Translations under genes and position numbers: made by a program
Part shown: positions 6,332 through 8,766 of the stretch, in pieces
Layout: every line of letters starts with the position of its first letter
Position numbering within the stretch: the first letter of the stretch is position 1
The notes under the pieces: model-generated
Told to the model about the DNA's origin: nothing
What the model saw: only the letters and a program-made list of their open reading frames with translations
Databases searched by the model: none
From: Sulfuricurvum sp.
Lineage (GTDB): Bacteria > Campylobacterota > Campylobacteria > Campylobacterales > Sulfurimonadaceae
DNA: 8,766 nt
Assembly (NCBI GenBank): GCA_030679635.1
Contig: JAUXSZ010000005.1
Location: forward strand, 1-8,766
Direction: 5' to 3'

Positions 6332-7083
6332 AATTTTCCCCAAGTCTTTTCGATGTCCGTGATCTTACCTTTACCGTGAGAGGTAACGAAATTTTGAAAT
6401 CGGTCAATTTGACGGTTTTAAAGGGGGAATATTGCGCCATCATCGGACCCAACGGCGGAGGGAAAACAACCCTCATCCGTCTTCTGATGGGGCTGGACAA
6501 GCCGACATCGGGAACGATCAAACTGTTCGGTGTAGAGCAAAATAAATTTCAAGCGTGGCACAAAATCGGCTACGTACCCCAGCGTTCCGCACTCATAGAC
6601 GCCAGTTTTCCGGCAACGGTGAGAGAAGTGGTCGCCATGGGACGCTATGCGATTCGGGGCCTTTTTAGTGTCGAATCGGACGAAGACAGACGTATCATTG
6701 AGGAGTCGATGGAGCAGATGGGGGTGAGCGATTTGCGAAACCGCCTGATCGGCCATCTCTCAGGGGGACAGCGTCAGCGGGTCATGATCGCTCGGGCATT
6801 GGCCTCTCATCCGGAAGTGTTGATCGTCGATGAACCGAACACGGGGGTCGATGTAGAGTCTCAGCACCGGTTTTACGAACAGCTCCGCTCTTTGCATACA
6901 ACCAGAGGGATCAGTATTTTGTTTATTACCCACGATGTCGGAGTCATTGCCGCGGATATCTCCAAACTCTTTTTTGTGAATCAGACACTGCTGGTTTCCC
7001 AAACTCCCCAAGAGATAGTACGATGTGAAGAGATAAGCCGTCTTTACGGCAACCCCTCTCACGTTGTCTGTCACAACCACTAG
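6328..7083 (+). CDS. znuC: Metal ABC transporter, ATP-binding protein (ZnuC-like)
   Basis: This 251-aa ATPase powers the importer from the cytoplasmic face. All ABC motifs are intact: Walker A GPNGGGKTT (40-48), Q-loop Gln85 in YVPQRSA, signature LSGGQRQR (144-151), Walker B VLIVDEP with Asp168 and Glu169, D-loop NTGVD and H-loop His202 in FITHD. The short C-terminus ends in HVVCHNH, a Cys/His-rich tip of the kind often seen on ATPases of zinc importers. Two starts are possible. TTG at 6328 overlaps the znuA stop (TTGA) and has GGAG five bases upstream. GTG at 6322 adds two residues but has no Shine-Dalgarno sequence, so TTG is preferred. Translation is coupled to znuA either way. Confidence 0.9.
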   Translation: MKFSPSLFDVRDLTFTVRGNEILKSVNLTVLKGEYCAIIGPNGGGKTTLIRLLMGLDKPTSGTIKLFGVEQNKFQAWHKIGYVPQRSALIDASFPATVREVVAMGRYAIRGLFSVESDEDRRIIEESMEQMGVSDLRNRLIGHLSGGQRQRVMIARALASHPEVLIVDEPNTGVDVESQHRFYEQLRSLHTTRGISILFITHDVGVIAADISKLFFVNQTLLVSQTPQEIVRCEEISRLYGNPSHVVCHNH

Positions 7084-7090
7084 GCCCATT

Positions 7091-7888
7091 ATGATTGAAA
7101 TGTTGAACTACCCTTTTATGCAGCGCGCTTTTGCCGCAGGATTGATCATCGCGATTTTGGCGGCGGTAAGCGGCTCCTTTATCGTATTGCGCCGTTATTC
7201 CCTTTTGAGCGAAACGCTGGCCCATGTCTCATTGGTCGGGGTCTCGATCGGCTTATTAATCGGAAGCAACCCTTTATGGATGGCGATCGCGGCCTCGTTG
7301 ATTGCGTCATGGATGATTGAGTATCTGCGAAGCGTCCACCATCTCTATTCGGACTCGATATTGGCGATTTTTTTGTCGGGCTCTTTGGCGCTGGCGATTA
7401 TTATCGTTTCGTTGGCAGGCTCTTTTAACGCATCGCTGTTTAGTTATTTGTTCGGATCTATCCTCTCGGTGACCAATGAGGACTTGATCATTATGGCCCT
7501 TGCCGGAACGGTCGGTATGGCGCTGTTGCTTTTATTCTTTAAAGAGCTCTATTTTATTGCGTTTGACGAAGAGGTGGCCCGTGCAAGCGGTATTCGTGTG
7601 GCACTCCTCAACTTTATGCTCGTCAGCGTTATCGCCGTTATCATCGCCCTCTCGATAAGAGTCGTGGGGACCCTTCTGATCGGTGCGTTGATGGTTATTC
7701 CCCCCGTTGCGGCGATCCGGTTTGGGATGGGCTTTTTCAAAACCATGCTTCTCTCTATCATCATTGCCCTCGTCAGTGTCATCATCGGCCTCAGTGCCTC
7801 CTTTTTCTTCTCTCTCCCCAGCGGTGCCGCAATCGTGCTGTGTCTCTTGCTCTTTTTCATTGTCGCGCTGGTGATCAACCTTCCATGA
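7091..7888 (+). CDS. znuB: Metal ABC transporter, permease protein (ZnuB-like, ABC-3 family)
   Basis: This 265-aa integral membrane protein is mostly hydrophobic, with about eight membrane segments (roughly 14-33, 44-58, 62-79, 88-109, 131-150, 173-210 as two, 217-238, 244-263). It matches the ABC-3 family of zinc/manganese permeases. Family landmarks are SGSFIVLRRYSLLSETLAHVSL (27-48), FDEEVARASGI (158-168, the cytoplasmic coupling segment that meets the ATPase) and VGTLLIGALMVIPPVAA (192-208). The start at 7091 lies seven bases after the znuC stop. A longer frame from 7064 would overlap znuC by 20 bases and adds residues unlike the family N-terminus. The Shine-Dalgarno sequence is weak (AGG at 7082-7084), so re-initiation after znuC is likely. 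The stop overlaps the ATG of the next gene. Confidence 0.9.
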   Translation: MIEMLNYPFMQRAFAAGLIIAILAAVSGSFIVLRRYSLLSETLAHVSLVGVSIGLLIGSNPLWMAIAASLIASWMIEYLRSVHHLYSDSILAIFLSGSLALAIIIVSLAGSFNASLFSYLFGSILSVTNEDLIIMALAGTVGMALLLLFFKELYFIAFDEEVARASGIRVALLNFMLVSVIAVIIALSIRVVGTLLIGALMVIPPVAAIRFGMGFFKTMLLSIIIALVSVIIGLSASFFFSLPSGAAIVLCLLLFFIVALVINLP

Positions 7889-8568
7889 GGGTACGTCAAG
7901 AGTTCTCCCGCTACGCCTCTCAATACGGGAGACATAACGTTATTCAAACCAAAGTGGCTCAGAAGCTGATTTCGGACACCCAAGATGCCCCCAAGAAGAT
8001 ACTCGATTTGGGATGCGGTAACGGCACTCTTTTCTCGTGCATCGACTGGGAATATGAGAGTTTCATCGGCATCGATTTTTCCGAGTCGATGCTCTCCCAT
8101 CATCCCAAAGGGTCAAACGTCACCTTGATGCTGGGGGATTTTAACGATCCGGCCCTCTTTGAGAAACTCTCTTCGATGACGTTTGATCGACTCTATTCCG
8201 CTTCGGCATTGCAGTGGGCGGACGATCTGGACGCTGTTTTCAAATCGATTCATGCCTTAAACAGCTCCGTATCCCTCGCCATTTTCACCTCCGGAACCTT
8301 TAAGACCCTCTACGAGACGGCAGGGCTCTCCCCGATTCTCAAATCCTCCGATGAGGTGATCGAGTGTGCTGGCCGTCATTTCACCGCCGAATTTGAAATC
8401 GTCCGTTATGTGCTGGAGTTTGATACGGTACGGGAGATGTTCCGTTATATCAAGCGCAGTGGAGTGAGCGCAGGTCGCCGTGTTCTTGATTTCGCACAGA
8501 CGAAACGGCTGATGGAAACGTATCCGCTCGGTTATCTGGAGTTTGAGGTAGTCTTTATTACGTCGTGA
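7885..8568 (+). CDS. bioC: SAM-dependent methyltransferase, probable malonyl-ACP O-methyltransferase BioC
   Basis: This 227-aa class I methyltransferase has the SAM-binding motif ILDLGCGNG (39-47) and the acidic motif IGIDFSESML (61-70). Several features point to BioC: the N-terminal FSRYASQYGRHNVIQ (7-21), SASALQWADDLDAVF (105-119), FTSGTFKTLYE (134-144) and the C-terminal MFRYIKRSGVSAGRR (185-199) plus YLEFEVVF. BioC methylates malonyl-ACP so that fatty-acid synthesis can build the pimeloyl chain of biotin. The ATG at 7885 overlaps the znuB stop (ATGA), indicating translational coupling. A longer frame from 7840 lies inside znuB and has no support. No other biotin gene is in the window, so a different small-molecule methyltransferase remains possible, though the motif set is specific. 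Confidence 0.7.
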   Translation: MRVRQEFSRYASQYGRHNVIQTKVAQKLISDTQDAPKKILDLGCGNGTLFSCIDWEYESFIGIDFSESMLSHHPKGSNVTLMLGDFNDPALFEKLSSMTFDRLYSASALQWADDLDAVFKSIHALNSSVSLAIFTSGTFKTLYETAGLSPILKSSDEVIECAGRHFTAEFEIVRYVLEFDTVREMFRYIKRSGVSAGRRVLDFAQTKRLMETYPLGYLEFEVVFITS

Positions 8569-8638
8569 TTTTCTTCAAATAAGTGCATAGTATGCTAAAG
8601 TGTTAACTAAAGTAATAGATATTGGAAGGAATTTGAGA
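8569..8638 (+). promoter_or_regulatory. AT-rich intergenic region with short repeats and probable promoter
   Basis: This 70-base gap holds a perfect palindrome GCATA-G-TATGC (8585-8595), a 7-base direct repeat CTAAAGT at 8595-8601 and 8607-8613 (12-base period), the palindrome GTTAAC (8602-8607) and the ribosome-binding site GGAAGGA (8624-8630). TATGCT at 8591-8596 could be a -10 box, giving a start near 8603. No good -35 box and no intrinsic terminator for the upstream operon are visible. Promoter placement is tentative. Confidence 0.35.
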
Positions 8639-8766
8639 ATGGCTCTGACATTTAGTTTTCCAGGTGGGTCCAAGTCGAGAGTCAGTCGTGCAGGTGAAAA
8701 TATCCGTAATAAGGTAGAAACTGCAGATGATTTAAAAGTTATTGAAGAATGGCGTGCCGCGCATCG
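8639..8766 (+). CDS. RelA/SpoT-domain-like protein, N-terminal fragment (cut by right edge)
   Basis: An ATG at 8639 with AAGGA eight bases upstream opens a frame of 42 complete codons that is still open at the window end. It begins MALTFSFPGGSKSRVSRAGE and continues with IRNKVETADDLKVIEEWRAAH. The pattern Ser-Lys-x-x-Val-x-x-Ala-Gly-Glu, then a short linker, then Val-Ile-x-x-Trp-Arg-x-x-His is what I recall from the start of stand-alone RelA/SpoT-domain nucleotidyltransferases ((p)ppGpp synthetase-like proteins). Such proteins transfer pyrophosphate from ATP to GTP/GDP, or in some toxin members to tRNA. The catalytic region lies beyond the window, so activity cannot be judged. It is separated by 70 bases from bioC and is probably its own transcription unit. 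Confidence 0.5.
   Translation, partial: MALTFSFPGGSKSRVSRAGENIRNKVETADDLKVIEEWRAAH

Noticed and set aside
7549..8103. Minus-strand open frame of 184 codons opposite znuB and bioC
   Set aside because: It spans the junction of two well-supported plus-strand genes and shows no domain or start signal.
1..8766. Search for a defence system, mobile element, CRISPR array or RNA gene
   Set aside because: Genes are housekeeping or transport throughout, gaps are short (at most about 140 bases), composition looks even, and no repeats, integrases, transposases or tRNA-like structures were seen. Only the right-edge fragment leaves the question open.

Overview
The window is ordinary chromosomal housekeeping DNA from a bacterium that is most likely a free-living member of the Campylobacterota (Sulfurimonas/Sulfuricurvum-like). 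This is inferred from gene order as I recall it: pyrG next to recJ, and secG-frr-pyrE as a unit, both arrangements found in Campylobacter and Helicobacter. The protein sequences fit, and the GC content looks higher than in the host-adapted genera. No rRNA, tRNA, CRISPR array, insertion sequence or phage gene is visible. I see no clear previously undescribed system.

Layout. (1) Positions 1-1714, minus strand: pyrG (CTP synthase), followed by the first 36 codons of recJ, which starts at a TTG inside the end of pyrG and runs off the left edge. (2) 1715-1849: a short divergent region in which the -10 boxes of the pyrG promoter (minus) and the antiporter promoter (plus) overlap. (3) 1850-3460, plus strand: a KefB-type monovalent cation/proton antiporter with a cytoplasmic NAD-binding RCK domain. 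(4) 5272 down to 3455, minus strand: a tight operon secG - frr - pyrE - small unknown protein (104 aa). It is driven by an extended -10 promoter at about 5303-5308, and its last stop codon abuts the antiporter's stop codon. (5) 5273-5413: divergent regulatory region with an inverted repeat over the plus-strand promoter. (6) 5414-8568, plus strand: a four-gene operon with overlapping or nearly abutting genes. It encodes a zinc-type ABC importer (binding protein, ATPase, permease) followed by a bioC-like methyltransferase whose ATG overlaps the permease stop. (7) 8569-8638: short AT-rich regulatory gap with repeats. (8) 8639-8766, plus strand: the first 42 codons of a gene resembling stand-alone RelA/SpoT-domain proteins, cut by the right edge.

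Functionally, pyrE makes the UMP precursor and pyrG makes CTP. secG and frr serve protein export and ribosome recycling. The znu-like genes import a divalent metal (probably Zn2+), and the attached BioC-like enzyme would start biotin synthesis. Several starts chosen here (antiporter, all three transporter genes, bioC) are shorter than the longest open frame, based on ribosome-binding sites, predicted transcription starts and overlaps with upstream genes.
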